A stretch of 64,000 nucleotides of DNA from JAKFWF01 sp031367505. GTDB taxonomy: Bacteria > Pseudomonadota > Alphaproteobacteria > Rhizobiales > Hyphomicrobiaceae. The stretch is from positions 1 through 64,000 of the forward strand of contig JANLPY010000629.1 in assembly GCA_031367505.1 (NCBI GenBank), in the 5' to 3' direction. Of this stretch, positions 62,714 to 64,000 are shown in pieces. Positions within the stretch are counted from its first letter, which is position 1; each line of letters opens with the position of its first letter. The notes below the pieces were generated by a model, which was not told where the DNA came from, searched no databases, and saw only the letters and a program-made list of their open reading frames with translations. The position numbers and the translations under genes were made by a program.

Positions 62714-63928
62714 ATGTATCTTTGGCCTGCTCTGATAATTTTGACCGGCATTGTCGTCGTGGCGGTCGCGTGGCCGTTGTTCAGACAGCAGCGGCCGGCC
62801 GGCGATCCAGGGTTTGCTAATGAGGGGCAGCTCAATGTCTATCGAGATCAACTTGCCGAAATCGACGCTGACCTTGCGCGGGGCGTGATTGGCAAAAGCG
62901 AGGCAGAGGCGGCACGCATCGAATTGTCGCGCCGGCTGATCGCTGCAGCGGATAGCAAGCCGCTTGAGCAGCGCTCAGCTGTGGCGAAGCAAACGGCGGC
63001 CGCAGCTGAACCAAAAGTTGCGATGAACTTCAAGGGCCTCGGGCCAGCCGTCGCGATTGCCGTTCCTGTGATCGCGATGGGCTTGTACCTCACCTACGGC
63101 GTGCCGGGGTTGGCGGGATCTCCTCGAGCGGCAAAGCCTGCGACGCAACAAGCCGCCGAGCCCGGTCCGCCAAACCTCGCGCAATTGATCTCGCAAGTCG
63201 AAGCACGTTTGCGCGACGCGCCGGAAGATGGTCGTGGATGGGATGTGATCGGACCGGTTTATCTGCGCGACGGGCGATTTGCGGAGGCGCGGGCAGCCTT
63301 TGCTCGCGCGATCCAATTGCTGGGCGAGACACCACGGCGCCTGCTTGGTTTGGCCGAGAGTGCCATCCGCGCCAGCGAGGGCCGAGTGACCGACGAGGCC
63401 CGTGCCGCATTCGAGAAGGTCTTGAAGGCAGAGCCCGACCGTGTCGAACCGCGGTTGTGGCTGGCGATCGGACGTGAACAAAATGGCGAGCTGAAACAGG
63501 CGGCCGACGAATATCGCGCTCTGCTGGCAACGGCTGCGCCCGACGCTCCGTGGCGCGCGACGGTTGTGGAGCGCCTCGCTGCAATTGCACCTGGTCAAGC
63601 GGCTGGGGCGCCAACTGGAGCCGGATCAATGCCAGCTGCGGTGCCTGAGCGCGGACCAACAGCTGACGATGCAGCCGCTGCCGCGTCGATGACGCCTGAG
63701 CAGCGTCAGCAGATGATCTCCGGCATGGTCGCTAGTCTCCATGCGCGACTGAAAACGAACGGACGAGATCCGGCTGGCTGGCAGCGCCTTTTGCGGGCAT
63801 ACGCAGTGCTCGGTGATGTGCCGAAGGCGAAGGCGGCGTTGGCCGAAGCGCGCGCGGCACTTGTCGAAGACAAGCCGGCGCTCGCATCGATCGACGCGCT
63901 TGCAACCGAAATAGGACTTGGCTCATGA
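62714..63928 (+). CDS. ccmI: Cytochrome c biogenesis protein CcmI
   Basis: This 404-residue protein acts as the chaperone that presents apocytochrome c to the heme-ligation complex. MYLWPALIILTGIVVVAVAW is helix 1, a charged coiled coil (LNVYRDQLAEIDADLARGVI) follows, a second helix is at about 102-122, and the C-terminal half contains TPR-like repeats. The ATG at 62714 is preferred to the frame from 62585. Its stop overlaps the ccmE start (ATGA), the usual ccmIEFH order. Confidence 0.93.
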   Translation: MYLWPALIILTGIVVVAVAWPLFRQQRPAGDPGFANEGQLNVYRDQLAEIDADLARGVIGKSEAEAARIELSRRLIAAADSKPLEQRSAVAKQTAAAAEPKVAMNFKGLGPAVAIAVPVIAMGLYLTYGVPGLAGSPRAAKPATQQAAEPGPPNLAQLISQVEARLRDAPEDGRGWDVIGPVYLRDGRFAEARAAFARAIQLLGETPRRLLGLAESAIRASEGRVTDEARAAFEKVLKAEPDRVEPRLWLAIGREQNGELKQAADEYRALLATAAPDAPWRATVVERLAAIAPGQAAGAPTGAGSMPAAVPERGPTADDAAAAASMTPEQRQQMISGMVASLHARLKTNGRDPAGWQRLLRAYAVLGDVPKAKAALAEARAALVEDKPALASIDALATEIGLGS

Positions 63929-64000
63929 CCCGAAAACAGAGACGAGGAACGCTAATTGCCGGTGGCGTTGGATTACTCTGTATCGCAGCTATTTTGGTGT
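63925..64000 (+). CDS. ccmE: 5' part of heme chaperone CcmE, cut by the window edge
   Basis: The frame beginning ATGACCCGAAAACAG starts inside the ccmI stop and reads MTRKQRRGTLIAGG, then a hydrophobic helix, matching the N-terminus of CcmE with its basic cluster before the transmembrane segment. The heme-binding His is beyond the window. The call depends on gene order as well as the short sequence. Confidence 0.85.
   Translation, partial: MTRKQRRGTLIAGGVGLLCIAAILV

Overview
The window is high-GC DNA, packed with genes on both strands. It reads as an alphaproteobacterial chromosome. Supporting markers are a plant-type glutamate-cysteine ligase, a UPF0262 gene next to a low-molecular-weight phosphatase gene, a yajC-secD-secF-Mth938 block next to a squalene/phytoene-synthase-like gene, fused urease gamma/beta subunits, heterotetrameric sarcosine oxidase, bc1 complex genes and ccmI-ccmE. 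Order-level placement (Hyphomicrobiales or Rhodospirillales-like) is a guess. No rRNA, tRNA, CRISPR array or complete insertion sequence was recognised.

Layout. 1-8.6 kb: an amidohydrolase, UPF0262 and a phosphatase-like protein, an FAD dehydrogenase, gshA, a small Cys-rich secreted protein, a cupin/hydrolase/SDR operon and a DUF302 protein. 8.6-15.4 kb: an ExbB-like plus OmpA-like envelope pair, recQ, and mmsB with a haloacid dehalogenase and a DsbA-like isomerase. 15.4-22.5 kb: a flippase, small proteins, a D,D-carboxypeptidase, a nucleotide-transporter-like MFS protein, an FkbM methyltransferase, an EamA exporter and trmL. 22.7-25.6 kb: petABC (cytochrome bc1).

27.2-32.1 kb, minus strand: the most unusual region. 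A nitroreductase, a subtilisin-like protease without a signal peptide, a radical SAM/SPASM enzyme and a short PqqD-like protein lie upstream of a 343-residue protein. That protein carries six copies of a VNQQVRTSMSVP(F/Y) module before a globular C-terminal domain. The copies differ almost only at synonymous codon positions. I read this as a candidate ribosomally made, post-translationally modified peptide (RiPP) system with a multi-core precursor; the product is unknown.

32.3-38.4 kb: the urease operon ureD-ureAB-ureC-ureE-ureF-ureG, interrupted by an AbrB/PIN toxin-antitoxin pair between ureAB and ureC and by a REPIN-like repeat between ureC and ureE. 38.5-44.2 kb: a small secreted protein and soxBDAG (sarcosine oxidase). 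44.3-50.9 kb: an Ala-rich lipoprotein, a DUF442 protein, an Lrp regulator, an SGNH hydrolase, a squalene-synthase-like protein, a PuuD-like membrane protein and an Mth938 protein. 50.9-53.9 kb: secF, secD, yajC. 54.3-56.8 kb: nuoE, a small membrane protein, nuoF and a DUF6481-like protein, without the rest of the nuo operon. 57-64 kb: an RTX metalloprotease, a two-component system, a glycine-zipper lipoprotein, ccmI and the start of ccmE.
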